Positions 50,101 through 61,549 of a stretch of DNA of 64,000 bases are shown here, one piece after another. Source of the DNA: Branchiostoma belcheri. Taxonomy: Eukaryota; Chordata; Leptocardii; Amphioxiformes; Branchiostomatidae. The stretch covers positions 101,062 through 165,061 of the forward strand of contig NW_017802603.1 in assembly GCF_001625305.1 (NCBI RefSeq), read 5' to 3'. Each line of letters opens with the position of its first letter. Position 1 is the first letter of the stretch. Below the pieces are notes generated by a model. It had not been told where the DNA came from and ran no database searches. It worked only from the letters and a program-made list of their open reading frames with translations. Made by a program: the position numbers and the translations under genes.

Positions 50101-50859
50101 TGCCAGCAGCATGAGCAGTGCAGCTGAAGCTGATGGACTGACATTGGTTAAATGGTTAAGGCCATTAACTGGACACTGTGATATGCCAATGGACTGTACT
50201 GTACAGGCTAGGAATCAGGCATTCAACTGTACAAGCGGAGATGTTAAACTGTATAATGGTCAAGTCACTACAAAGTTAAAATGTACATGCTACAAAACCT
50301 ACAGTCTCCACACACAGAAATGCAAAGGATGAAAATTTTGAATCAAAGTTAGACGATTTAAAGTGATGACTGCATCGGAAGTACAAGGTATTTTTACAAT
50401 TTTTAACACAACTTTTGGTTCCAGTACTTGATGCTTGCCCTTTCATTATGGTAACCATAAAAAGATAACCAAAATGCTCAATACATATGTTAATAGCAAA
50501 CCTACTGTAACAAACTCTTCTGAAGCTGATTAAATTGAAGAACACATCCTTAGCATCCAAGGGAAGCAGATGAGGAATCAAAGTTAGACAACAGTGATGA
50601 TTGGATGGGGAAACCACCTTGTACTAAGTAACTGATAGTTCGGCACCAATACTTACGATGTTTAGCCCAACTGCAACTTTTGATTTCTCAACACTTACCC
50701 TAAATTGAAGAGTTACTGTGTACCTGGGATTCTGTCCACGATACTTCACTAGCCCTCCTCACCCCCCTGCCCTTTTAGGATACGATCCTATTAATAAAGG
50801 CCACTACCTTATTCTCAGCTATCATACTGTATCAAATTCTCATCTATATCCTACTTGAC
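50101..50859. other. Spacer, no supported gene
   Basis: A 113-codon minus-strand ORF (50276-50617) has no recognisable domain. Otherwise AT-rich. Confidence 0.45.
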
Positions 50860-51190
50860 TCTGGGGTCAAATGCTTTTGATAGCTGACAATACACCTGGC
50901 AGACTTGTAACCACCCAGTTTGCGCAGACAACCTTTGGCCTTTCCACGGGAAATCCTTCATCGGATGGGGATCCGAAATTCCGCACATGTGTCAAACTCC
51001 AATTTATGCCCAGGTCAACTACTGTTGATAGATCTGACTCTTGGGTATACCTCTGCAGCGCCGAGAGAAGGCCTTGCTGCATACGCGCTCAATCTAGGCT
51101 TTCTCAGTCGCTCTGTGTTCAGCTTCTTATTTCTGTCAAGAGCATCCTGCCAATCGGGGGGATTGTTCTGAAAAGGTGTTGAAAGTCAGT
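50860..51190. promoter_or_regulatory. Candidate conserved noncoding element
   Basis: CpG-retaining block that is open in two plus frames and one minus frame at once (up to 103 codons). This is more typical of GC-elevated noncoding sequence than of an exon. No domain was recognised in any frame. An exon cannot be excluded. Confidence 0.3.
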
Positions 51191-51599
51191 GGGGATTGTG
51201 AAATTCATCAAGATGGAATTGGACATGGTTACTTGCAGATCTGGTTCATATGTGTCTGAATAATTCGTATCTCTGTGTCGAGTGGATTTGGGCTGGTTTT
51301 ATATACATAGTGCATAAAGCACATTCTTGTGGAGACTACGAGAGACAGTGCAAAGTGAACTAGACATCATGACATTCAATCTGCCAAGGTTTCAAAACCG
51401 TAATGTCACATTCTTCCACATATTTCTCCTACTTCTGACCTGCATGTATGATTCCATAATTATGATTTTATTTCCACTTTAAACTGAGTGATGCTTCTTT
51501 GCTAAGTATGCTGTAATGAATTCTAAGACTAATAATCCTTACAGACGTACTGACAATAAACTGTTGGTGTTGACATTAAATCTTATGATCACTTTTTGG
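51191..51599. other. AT-rich spacer, nothing recognised
   Basis: No gene or repeat seen. Confidence 0.5.
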
Positions 51600-52110
51600 C
51601 AGACTAATATCTAATGCAGAATTGGTTATACAGTTTGCAGATAGTACTAGCCGCTCTTTCAACATCCATTAAACAACAGCTGATAACTGCACAGGATCTA
51701 CCAGAAAAGGCATCCCCAAACCTGCCTGTCCGGTAGGCCAACAGTAAATCTAATTCCAGCGTAGGCTTTATCTCCGATTGGGGATCTGACACTGCTGCCA
51801 GAAAAATGTCAAAGCGATGCTTATCAACCGCCATTAGCCGTCCGGAAATTGCCCTGTTATTGGGTATATTCCCAACGACTCAATCGCTCACGCCAAGCTT
51901 GCAGAGAAAGTTGCCCCAATGGTCAAGACAGCAACAAATCAACGCAAGTTGTGGTGATAGCAGGCTTTAAATCAGATAACGAGGAAATAGAGCTTGAATA
52001 ACCTGTAACTCTGCAGTGACTTGATTTTCAACAATGCTGGGTGAGCACTAATGTGGTCGGCCTGGTGGCAAGAGACCTTCACACAAATTTGGGATGACAG
52101 CAAATGATCA
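51600..52110. promoter_or_regulatory. Candidate conserved noncoding element
   Basis: Long island of balanced composition with many CpG (cgccattagccgtccgg, ccaacgactcaatcgctc). The minus-strand 76-codon ORF has no domain. It is among the better CNE candidates by contrast with flanks. Confidence 0.35.
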
Positions 52111-52889
52111 CTCCCTTAAAGGGCTACCTTTTTAGACATTACAGTATCTGCTGGTTGTTTCCTAACCCAGCGTCATACCATCTTGTGGTTATCTCACTGA
52201 CTTCAGGTTTTCTTAACCATGAAAGTCTATCAATCAATCTGTAATTAAAAGCCAAACGAGTATCAAAACTTTTGAAAACTTACAGTATCTTTTCAATCTA
52301 CAGTTTCTCTACTTTTGAAATGAGACACCAGCACAGTTTTTAAACCTTGCAGGAAATGCAAAGCTTTTTCACAATTTCTGTTTTTATTCCCATTTTTACC
52401 CACAGTCCTTGTGGCATATCGTACTTGTTTCCATTCTCATTCTTATGCTTTGACACTATTCATGTGGTGGTATCAGTGCTAAACACTTTTGAGATTGGGC
52501 GTCTCGCTCAAACACACCTAAGTCTTGACCTCATGGTCTTACAAACACTTATAGATTCTGCCAATACAAATAGATGAAGATCAAGCTTGCCATGATCTGT
52601 CCCCCCGAACATTTCTCAGGAAATGAGGCACTCAGGTAGTAATTACCTCTGCTAGCATATCACCTTTGACCACCTTTGTTGTTCCCTCCTAGTTCTTGAT
52701 CAGATTCTAAGCACTTCCTTTGCACAAATTCATCACTGAGCTGCATCTCTTATCAGTAATCTGACCAAAGTTTCTTTCACAATAGCATTCTTGGAGGTTA
52801 TAACCTGTAGTGACACTGCAAGTACCTTGTTTTGCATGTTGATATGTATCACTTAATACTTTAACATTGCACAGTCTGTACACTTTCAC
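52111..52889. other. Spacer, nothing recognised
   Basis: AT-rich. Short ORFs only. Confidence 0.5.
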
Positions 52890-53150
52890 TCAGTTCTTAC
52901 ACAGTAAGTCACTTTGAGGAGTTTCAGTATTTAGATGCAGTGGTGCCTCGAGTTCTTCAACAAAGGAGTCTTGGTAGTGATGACTGTTAAATGCATTCCT
53001 TTTTTTTATGTGGTTTGCTGAAACCCCTATCCATCTTCTATTGTTCCTGGGAATGGTCAGTTTGCCATTACCATATCTCTCCAGCCACTGTCTGACCCTG
53101 GCCATAGAGAGGTCACAAGGCCACAGACAAGGGCACTGCTGATTCAATGT
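52890..53150 (-). CDS. Exon-like minus-strand ORF, unknown product (weak)
   Basis: The frame opens just after a TGA at 53159-53157 and runs to a stop near 52890, including RVRQWLERYGNGKLTIPR, a protein-like basic stretch. A CAG acceptor candidate ends at 53151 and a donor-like TGT|GTAAGA lies near 52899. The track-style start at 53147 is a TTG, so it would not be an initiation exon. I do not recognise the family and no neighbour supports it. Confidence 0.15.
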   Translation of the reverse strand, partial: TLNQQCPCLWPCDLSMARVRQWLERYGNGKLTIPRNNRRWIGVSANHIKKRNAFNSHHYQDSFVEELEAPLHLNTETPQSDLLCKN

Positions 53151-53159
53151 CTGAATTCA

Positions 53160-54159
53160 CAAAATGGCTAACTACATGTAGTAGAGCACTGGATCCATGT
53201 AGGAGAGTGGGTTGGAAACTGTGATACAGACACAACATGCTATATTATTCTGGTAATTCCTCAATTTCATGCAATTAAATACTAAGTCTTTCTTTTGAAC
53301 CACTAGAAATCAAATCAAATCACTCACTGTCTCTCATGACACTCTTTAAGGATAACCATTTGTAAGCTCCGTTAAAAGTTGAATAGTACATTCCTTTTTC
53401 ACATGACTGCTATCAGGCCTGACCACTGCAGATGCTGAGATCACAAACTTAAGGACAGTTGGTGATAGATGATATGTAGTTACCTTTATCACTCTGTATC
53501 TCCTGACCTGGATAATTGGTTAGGCCTTTGTAGACAAAAATGTACCCAGGAGATTTAATGCTACAGGATTGATTCATTTATATTGACTAATTTCTGATCA
53601 TCTATCAAGTCAGAAGTTCCTAGCTGACATGACAAAGTTTAACCACGAGTCAGCTGCACTTTGCGTCAAGCTTCTATTGTTTGTGATGACCAGTAATGAT
53701 GGTACAGTAGTTGGTTAGGATCATTGGACAATACAGAATGTTGAAAGTTATGGCATTATCCAAATATTTCAATTTCAACAACTGCTTGCACACATGCACA
53801 TTTTGTACAAATGTTGTAGAAAAGGTGGCAATAAAGTTCCATTTGGCATCACATCTTCCAATCCTCCAATCATTGATCAAATGTAATGCAAGAACCTTGT
53901 AATTTTGATCATCTGTTGGATACAGGCATTAGACATTTGCTGAGAAAATGTCAATTATGTTAGTTACAAGTTGCGTATAACGTCATTCAATCCCCACCCC
54001 TAACTCTATGCCTTAGAAATGTAGCCTCCCAGCTGGATTAATACACACAATTACCATTTTAGTTGTCATTCAACAGTCACAATGTCAGTATGCAATATAT
54101 GTATTTTATGTTACTGAATGATGTAACAACCATTTTCTCCACCCTTTCTTTATGACAGA
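53160..54159. other. AT-rich spacer, nothing recognised
   Basis: No gene or array. One TACATGTA near 53175. Confidence 0.5.
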
Positions 54160-54440
54160 TTACCCTCTGACCCAGAGGAGCCACAGAGGTCATTAAGTCA
54201 TTGACAGCAATATGGATGACCAGTTGTTATCACAGTAATTAATTGGCCTTTCTCTGTTGGCAAGTCGCGGCCTCTTGCTATCTCTGTGACCAGTGGTCAA
54301 GCAGGTCAGAAGGCTATCTACACCAAAAACCCATCACAAACGGCACTATTATCATTGTACTTTCTGCAAGTCTTTGTCCCTCAGTTGCCGCTTTTAGCGT
54401 CCATCTGCTCGCAGTATAGTAAAATTTACAGACCATAAAA
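54160..54440. promoter_or_regulatory. Candidate conserved noncoding element
   Basis: Motif-rich block containing CATTGACAGCAATATGG (TGACAG Meis core) and CAGTAATTAATTGGCC (homeodomain cores), with CpG retained in caagtcgcggcctc. No ORF. Confidence 0.3.
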
Positions 54441-54712
54441 CCATAAAATTCCATCTAAATGTCTCATTATCCCCATAATGACCAAAATTGTTTATTGACC
54501 AGTTAGTCGAAAAACGGAACTGCTGTCATTGAATATTTGAAAAACGGTTTAAAGTGTCAACAGTTCATGGGGGTCATAAAGCCATTTACTGGTAGATGGG
54601 TTCTTTGTACGTCCCGAAATATCTCAGAGTCTGTAGTAGTCAGACGGTTACAAATGTACATTGTTGCTAAAATGTACATATCATCAACTTATTATAATAA
54701 AAGCATAGCACC

Positions 54713-55035
54713 ACAGATTTCTGGATCAGAAGCTTTGTAATGTTTTCCAGGATTCATTTGTTAATAAAAAAGTATTTTACGGCTGTCCATTGTTACAGTC
54801 AGAGGTCCAAGCTAAAGCAGTATAAGCAGTACTACCAGCAGTAATGAATTGAAAGAAATTCTACACAACTACAGATTTCTGGTTCACAAGCTTTATCAGT
54901 TTTATTAGTTTATGTCAGACTGCCAATGCGTCTTTGTTAACAAAATCAAAAAATTGTTTGATAGTTATAATTTTACAGTTGCCTATTGTTGCTGCAGTCA
55001 GTGGCCCAAACTAAAGTGGTACTACCCATGTAATG
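54713..55035 (+). repeat. Diverged tandem duplication, about 158-bp spacing
   Basis: Unit 1 (54713-54845) and unit 2 (54871-55035) share the same order of landmarks: ACAGATTTCTGG, AAGCTTT, a GTTAATAAA/GTTAACAAA word, TTACRG, ATTGTT, CAGTCAGNGG, and GTACTACC then GTAATG at the end. Unit 2 is about 30 bases longer. Divergence is high, so it is an old local duplication without coding evidence. Confidence 0.6.
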
Positions 55036-55739
55036 TAAAGGTACAATGTAGAATTCTGCCCTCCCTTCCTGACCCATATGATGTAATCAGCAACCCCTGA
55101 CCAAAATCGTTGCCATGATGTCCCATTGATAACCTTACCTTTGTATATACTGATTGGACCTGTAAGCTGCTGATATGATACACATGCATTTATTAGCCTC
55201 CCCTGTATGATATCTTAATGCAAATATGTGATAAAGGTAATGAAAAGGCCATAAAACCTGGCCCCCTGACTTGCCAGTTTCTGATACCCTCTCCTTGTTA
55301 CTGATGCTCAGTATCTCAAATACATTTGTTAAGATCTTGTGCTACAAAAAATATTTTCAAGCACCCTTTGAGGATAGAGCATGAACCTGCCTTTCAAACC
55401 ATCCAGTCTCTTTTGATGATAGAATAAAACATACTACCACTTTTAAGGACTTTGGGAAAGTTGCAAGGGAAGCTTTTCCAACTCTCTGCAGGAAGTTGGT
55501 GGATTATGTATCGATTCCGTGGAAATTATAGAACATTTTTGGCACAGATTTTCGTGGGATTTTACCAACATTATCATCTGTGAAAATATAAACTCAGGCT
55601 GCCTCTAAATGCATTACATTTTGCGTGATAAGATTTCAAATGGAACAGCTAATGTTACAAAAGTATGTTGGTACATAACTCAGTCAGCCAAGAGAAAGCC
55701 AACATCATACCTGTAGTTAGTCAGATTTGAATTTTCATA
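55036..55739. other. AT-rich spacer, nothing recognised
   Basis: No gene or repeat seen. Confidence 0.5.
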
Positions 55740-56000
55740 GCCAATCGAGGAAGGGGGTTAAAGAACGGATCTCTGGACCATTCCCATGTCATTTCCTGCC
55801 ACAATCTCCCGCCTGAGGCATCCCCGCTTTCCGAATCACCTGCCTGGAAAAGATACGGTGTTATCGTCTGGAAAACAAATTAAGATGGAAAATAGAGCCT
55901 AATGGCTTTGGGATGTCTTTCTTTGGCACATTATGACCCAGACTGAGGAGCTTAAATACTTACCTAAAGGAAATAGGCAGCTGGAATAAAGATGTATTGA
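55740..56000. promoter_or_regulatory. Candidate conserved noncoding element
   Basis: CpG-retaining island (ctcccgcctgaggcatcc, gatacggtgttatcgtc) followed by AT-rich motif words such as CAAATTAAGATGG. No ORF of note. Confidence 0.33.
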
Positions 56001-56107
56001 TAACGAAGTAGCTTTCCTTTGAGAGGGAACGTTTTAAAAGCAATGTATCCTGCATGAATAAATCCTAGAATTGAGAAACCTGATCTGTCAGGAATGCACA
56101 TTTTCTG

Positions 56108-56480
56108 GCAGAAAAAATGGGGGTTTTGTTTTGGGATCGTTTGTTTGTGTGTCCATCAATTTGTGTTTCCATGTACAGCAATAACTGTGGATGGATTGGG
56201 ATGATATTTGGTATGTGGGTAGGTCTTGGGAAGAGAAAGGTCAATGTTGATCATGGGTCCTCTAGCACCTTCCATTGGTACTGCAGGAGAACTTCCAGTT
56301 GTTGTGTCTTCTTCTCTGGACATGCTATTATCTTGATGTTAGGTTGACAGATAGTTTTGAAGTCAAGAAGTGCTTTACTTTTGGGCCCCATAGCAGCTAC
56401 AGTAATTTTGGAACTGAGGGATAATTTTTATGATTTTTGGAAACCAGGTAGCTGCATAGGCAGAGATGCACACAATTATG
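56108..56480 (+). repeat. Possible dispersed repeat (amphioxus-type), boundaries uncertain
   Basis: The stretch starting near aaaaaatgggggttttg, with tttgtttgtgtgtccatc and then ggatgatatttggtatgtgg (56,199-56,220), resembles from memory a dispersed repeat seen in lancelet genomes, whose conceptual translation includes NNCGWIGMIFGMWVG. A 76-codon ORF at 56117-56347 arises from it and is not considered a gene. No terminal repeats or target duplication were found, and the identification is unverified. Confidence 0.33.
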
Positions 56481-56982
56481 CAAATTAGGATCAACATTTA
56501 AATTCTTATTTTATATGTAGAATAATAAATATGATCACATATGTCTGTGGTGCCAGCAGATCACTGCTGCGGTTTGGAATAGCATATCTTGCTACTAGTT
56601 CTTCTGAGTTTGATCACAGATTGAGAAATGTTGTCACAAGGAAGGAAGACTTCTAAAAACTGATATGAAAAAATTACGAACTTGCATAGCACATTTCCTG
56701 TGCAGGAAATATCCTAACATTTGTAATTTAATCTAATTTGATACTGGTATGGCCCCGACATTAGTAATTTTGTTACACCACTCTTCAAAATTGATCGTCG
56801 AGCGCAAGTTTTCAAAAGCCGGGATAGTACCCCGCACTACCTGCAGTTTGCTAACGCTAACGGCACTTAAGACCACCTCTTTAACACTGATAGCCTAGAT
56901 TGAAAATTGTGGGCTAAAATGATGATGACATGTGGCTGCTCAAGTTGTCAGCTTCATCATCAGGTAATTTGAAAAGCCGTGT

Positions 56983-57000
56983 TGATTGATTGATTGACAG
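56983..57000 (+). promoter_or_regulatory. Composite Pbx-Hox / Pbx-Meis binding word
   Basis: TGATTGATTGATTGACAG contains TGATTGAT (Pbx-Hox type) overlapping the exact decamer TGATTGACAG, the established Pbx-Meis/Prep heterodimer consensus. The match is exact. Occupancy and function are inference. It lies in otherwise ordinary AT-rich DNA. Confidence 0.5.
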
Positions 57001-57979
57001 ATTGGAACAATTATAAAGCCCAAAACTACTGGATATAATTTATAATACTGTGCTGCTGCTGAAATTAAAGGGGTTGATTTAAATCAGAGTCAATATTATT
57101 ACTTACTTGTGGACGGCCTATCTATATGGAAAAGGTGCACAAACATAATTTATCAAGCATTTAGTGCGTGGAGGTACCCATAAATTCTAAGTTAACAAAC
57201 ATTATTGGTACATTTGGAGATTAATATGGGTACTAAAGTAGTACATTAAAAGTTGTGTCTAACCTTTGTAGGCAAACATAATTTAGAAAAAGTCTGACAT
57301 CCCGAGATAGCATGTCTGTGTAGGTATCCTGTCAAACATACCGGTCACATATTTAGGGGCAAATTTAATCTTACTGGAGGTTATTTGCTAAACAAAGGGA
57401 GAGTATAGTGGGCCAGGGGCCAATGTAAAAATGAATGGTGATTAAAACATACATGTAAACAGAGAATCGCGATGAAAAAGAACAACTAGTAAACAAACCT
57501 GGTAAACTAAACTGTTACTATTATCATATTTTGCATCTGATGCTTAATTTAGTAACTTGTGTTATGAAAAAATGGAATTTTAAAGCCGACCCCATAGACT
57601 TAACTTTTATTTGTTGACATAATCATTTTACATACACATGTTGTGTTGATGAAATAGATTAGAAAAAGAAGTCATCCATATGGCCAAGTAGGTTAGAGGA
57701 CAAACATGTATACATTTATTTGTCGAATGCATTTTACTCCACTCAGAGTTTGTGCCTCCTCCCCTACATGTAAATGTAGGGTTAAGTAAACATGTTGCCA
57801 CTTCTATCAAGGAAATAATTTGTGCAAAACAGGAAATGAGTTTTATTTTTGCTTTCATCATACCGATTATGATTTCACATTTTTATTTTATACTTTTGTG
57901 CCCATGTTATCTCTTGATGTAAATGAGACCTGACCAGGTAAGTTCAAGTATATACACAGTGATTAATTATTGTAGAAAT
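57001..57979. other. AT-rich spacer, nothing recognised
   Basis: TACATGTA near 57452 and 57765. No gene or array. Confidence 0.5.
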
Positions 57980-58420
57980 ATGGTTCAGTGATCAGTCATA
58001 ATAAACGTCGGTGTCCCTCCAAAGCCTGCAGCGGCCCAGCTGCTCGGAGTGGAGCCATGCCAAGCTATTACCTCTCAAATATTTACCTGTGCTATGGTGA
58101 GTCATCACAACCTGGCGATAAGCGGTCGCAAAAACTTCCACGGTTGTGCGGAAGTGGGTTTATTGTGTCGCTGGGAGTGGGAGGCATTTGTTTGGCCAGG
58201 ATCTGGCAGGTTCGTTATCGTTTGAGGGTTAATGAGGCTCATTAATCTTCATTAGGCAGGGGGCTGATGACGATAAGGGTCTTCAGTGCACCTGTGCTAG
58301 TGGGCGCTGATAAGGGGAGCTTTTAGAACAACTCAATTGGCTGGAAGCCCATCAGAATGGAGTTGTGAAAGTTGTTAGGGGTGGGTAATGGGTTTGTTGG
58401 TTAGTTTTCAATCGGCTTCA
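57980..58420. promoter_or_regulatory. Candidate enhancer/CNE with GATA-site cluster
   Basis: One of the strongest CNE candidates. It is CpG-retaining and GC-elevated against AT-rich flanks, with GATA-factor cores at 58117-58122 (GATAAG), 58215-58219 (TTATC, reverse), 58272-58277 (GATAAG) and 58309-58314 (GATAAG), and TTAATGAGGCTCATTAATC between them. An 85-codon ORF (57988-58245) has no domain and is regarded as a by-product of composition. GATA or similar zinc-finger regulation is inferred. Confidence 0.42.
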
Positions 58421-58619
58421 AGTTATTCTGTCTAACTGTAACTCATCCCCAGCCAGGATCAGAGACTTGGTTTACCATTTATATAGTAACCAATATGTAG
58501 TAACCAAATGACTGTATCATTTAAACTAAGAAAGGTATGATGGCAAAGAGTATAAACTTTGTCACAGTTCATGCAAAAAGTCGTTCAAGAATTTTCATTT
58601 TGTCATATTCAGCAACTGT

Positions 58620-58830
58620 GTAAAACCCAGTGTTCACCAGTGTGTAGGAAGAACGGTTAAACAGCCGTCAGGTGCGCAGCTGAACATTCCTGAAAAAGCA
58701 GGCTCCATATTTGACAACCGTTTACAGCGTATGCTCAGGGCTTGGCTCTGATGTGGAAGTCAGGTGATAGATTGGCATGTCAAACCCACTTGACATTCAG
58801 GTGGGCAGGGCACCGTGGTTACTGAAACAT
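58620..58830. promoter_or_regulatory. Candidate conserved noncoding element
   Basis: GC-elevated island with CpG (ggtgcgcagctg, caaccgtttacagcg). It includes the inverted pair ATGTCAA (58777-58783) and TTGACAT (58790-58796) separated by six bases, resembling paired TALE-homeodomain TGACA cores. No credible ORF. Confidence 0.33.
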
Positions 58831-59449
58831 TTTTACACCAACACTTCAACCTGCCATGAAGATATACTGGGCACTAAGTCCAGGCCAAACGACCTGATAA
58901 GGGTTATTGAGAAAGGGCAATCCTGGGCAGCAGAAATACCCCAATAGTGCGACAACTCCATTTGGCTGCAGCAGTGCTTATTGACAGGAAGCAGCTTTAG
59001 ATATTGTACAGTATGTAATACGACTAGTTTGAAAACAACTTCTGCATGAACTTTGTTGTATGTTACTCTGTCCTCGATGGTAGGGATCAATGAAATAGTT
59101 GGAGGAGTAATTAATGATGGTAATGTATTAAGACTGTAGGGTTATAGTATAAATGAATTAAGCGGTTTTTGTTTATGTACTGATCCTCTCATTAGATTGA
59201 TTACAGACATCTTAATGCAACTTTAAGTATCAATAGTATCAAGGACATTATATAATGACCTGATAATATCTGCATTTTATGTTCAGCCTTTTTTCAGAAA
59301 TGATTTTAAAATTTGAATGTTCAATAATATAGTGTGGGATGTAGGGTAAGCTGATCAGTTATAATGGGATAAGTACAAAGTTGTTTCTGACCGATAAACA
59401 TTTGATAATCTTAAACAGTATTACAGACTGAGAAGCCCAGCAAATGCTG
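58831..59449. other. AT-rich spacer, nothing recognised
   Basis: An 85-codon minus-strand ORF at 58833-59090 has no domain. Confidence 0.5.
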
Positions 59450-59650
59450 TAGACAGACCCCTCCCCCCCCTCCTCCAGATATTCATCGCCACAGTTATGC
59501 CTGCCTCTCGCCATATCGATTGACATTCATCAGTTTTACTGCTGCCAATTGCAATGACCAATCTGAAGTATGGCCTGGTCAATTGTATCTTTATTACAGG
59601 CCATTATAGTGTATTGGCCATACTGCCAATCCTGGAAAGAATTGAGTGAA
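59450..59650. promoter_or_regulatory. Candidate conserved noncoding element
   Basis: Begins after a C-run near 59462. Contains CATATCGATTGACATTCATC and CCAATTGCAATGACC words and is GC-richer than its flanks. Judged by eye only. Confidence 0.3.
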
Positions 59651-60539
59651 CAGTAATTATTACAACCATCATTTGAACAAGGATGGAAAGAAGCCAAATT
59701 GATGAAGAAGAAAGAAGTCGGGTCTTTTAAGTTTTTATGTTTCGTTTACAAGGTGGCCAGAAAAGTCAGCTAAGTTTGTTGAAGGCCAAGGTTGTTGCTT
59801 GAAGTTGCTTGTTGATTTAAGAAATAAAGTATATTACTAAGTACATCAGAAAAATCATAATGGAAGAGCATTTTGATACGGTAACTACCATTGTCATTTT
59901 CTGTAATAAATGGCATTTCAACTTACTTCCTTATATTTGATTATCTTAGATACCCATCCTCAAATTTGCAGTGCTTAAAAGTCCTTTTTTTGTTATCTTA
60001 CATAAAACTATCTCGACCACAGATCTTCCGAAATTCAAATATTATTTCATAAATGTACAAATGTATATCACTCATAATCAGCAACCATCCTTCTGCATTC
60101 TCCATTTTTACTGTTGAAGTAAAGGTCAAATTTGTTCCATAACTCCTATACTATACTACATTTAGAGAAGGAAAGATAACCCAGCATAGTCAGATGTGTG
60201 TTTAGATAATGATATATTCCTGTAGGTTGCTGCTCCTCAAACAAAGTTATCGCTGTGTGTTTACGAAATGTAGATTCCAAGAAGACATCTTTGTCTGGCT
60301 GTGACTCCCCTGGATATGATCTTCCCTCATCAAACATCAAACCAATCTTCTAAAAAGCTTTCCTTTTGTACCAATTCCCTCCCGTGTTTCTACCCACAGG
60401 CCCGCCAACTATTGTTCCAACTATATTACTCCTCATTCTTTACTGTTTGTCCAATTATTACTCATCAAAAACGTAGCTATACCCTCATTATGGACATGTT
60501 ACAACAAAATTGTCGCCAAAATTTACCCTAATGCACATT
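59651..60539. other. AT-rich spacer, nothing recognised
   Basis: Short ORFs only (76 codons or fewer). No repeats seen. Confidence 0.5.
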
Positions 60540-61330
60540 TTAATACCATCAGAGTGCACATTAATACACTTAATCTCCACATTTATATACCTGAGCCATC
60601 CCCTAATACGATGAATTCATTTCTTTCGTCTGGCGCAGGCTAGGAGACGAGAGGCTTTTCAATTTAATTTGTATGATGAGAAAGAATTAATTCCCTATCC
60701 TTCTCATGTACCCGCTTAATTTGGCCCATTAATCTGCCCTGTCTCCAGGCAACAGGCCCGTCGACAATCCATCCCCCTGCATTTTGATTTGATAATTTTG
60801 GCTGTTATTGTGAAACGTATTTGCGGATACAATTCGTATGGACTTCCTGCCAGTCCCTAGGCTGCTCTATATTCTGTCTCGATCCCATTATCGGAAAGAC
60901 TATAGTCGGATTGTATATCCTTGGACCTTCATAGGAATTTAAATTGCGCCGGATAATAGATAGCCCTTTTGCTATCAATTTGGTATGGCTAACTCCATAA
61001 AAGTTTCGTTATGGTGGTTTGATCTTCATATAACATCACGGCGCTGTATGAAATATCAAGCCATATACATAAATTTGACATCTCTACTGTCGTGCAATGT
61101 GCTGTAGGGGATAATTAAGGTTGGCTGTGGAGGCCCCCGGATTGTTGGATGTTACTTTCCAATTCTGGATTTAACTACAGATTGGAGGTTTAGGACAGTT
61201 TCACGAGCCTCTCACGGCCGTGGGGGCCATTGGAGTCAAACCGGGATAACCGTTTGCAAGCATTAGGCCAATCCTTTGTCTTCTACACACGGCAGTCTCA
61301 TCCTTTTACATCTGACACAGCAATAAAAAT
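60540..61330. promoter_or_regulatory. Large candidate CNE block
   Basis: About 800 bp of motif-dense sequence: many TTAAT/ATTAA homeodomain cores (GCTTAATTTGGCCCATTAATC near 60715), retained CpG (gcccgtcgacaatccatc, ctctcacggccgtggg) and no credible ORF. It abuts a second block of similar character, forming the longest CNE-like stretch in the window. Confidence 0.4.
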
Positions 61331-61549
61331 AAAACCTTGCAGCGTCTATGTTGCTGACACTTTTTAATGTCAAGGGTTATGAAATGTGTATAATATACAA
61401 ATGTCGCTCCATTTAGGGTCATTTCCCTGCCACTTAATACATACCCATTTGGATGAGTTGATGATAGTAAAAGATAATGTAAGAAATATTGGAATTTGTC
61501 ATTGTAATATGTAGTTTCCAGGTCAGGTATCAATTTTGCACCGATGTCG

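Noticed and set aside
50276..50617. 113-codon minus-strand ORF with many Cys and His
   Set aside because: Cys/His spacing does not fit C2H2 or other zinc-binding patterns; sequence is otherwise AT-rich spacer.
57988..58245. 85-codon ORF in the GATA island
   Set aside because: The block looks regulatory; the peptide has no domain and no splice context.
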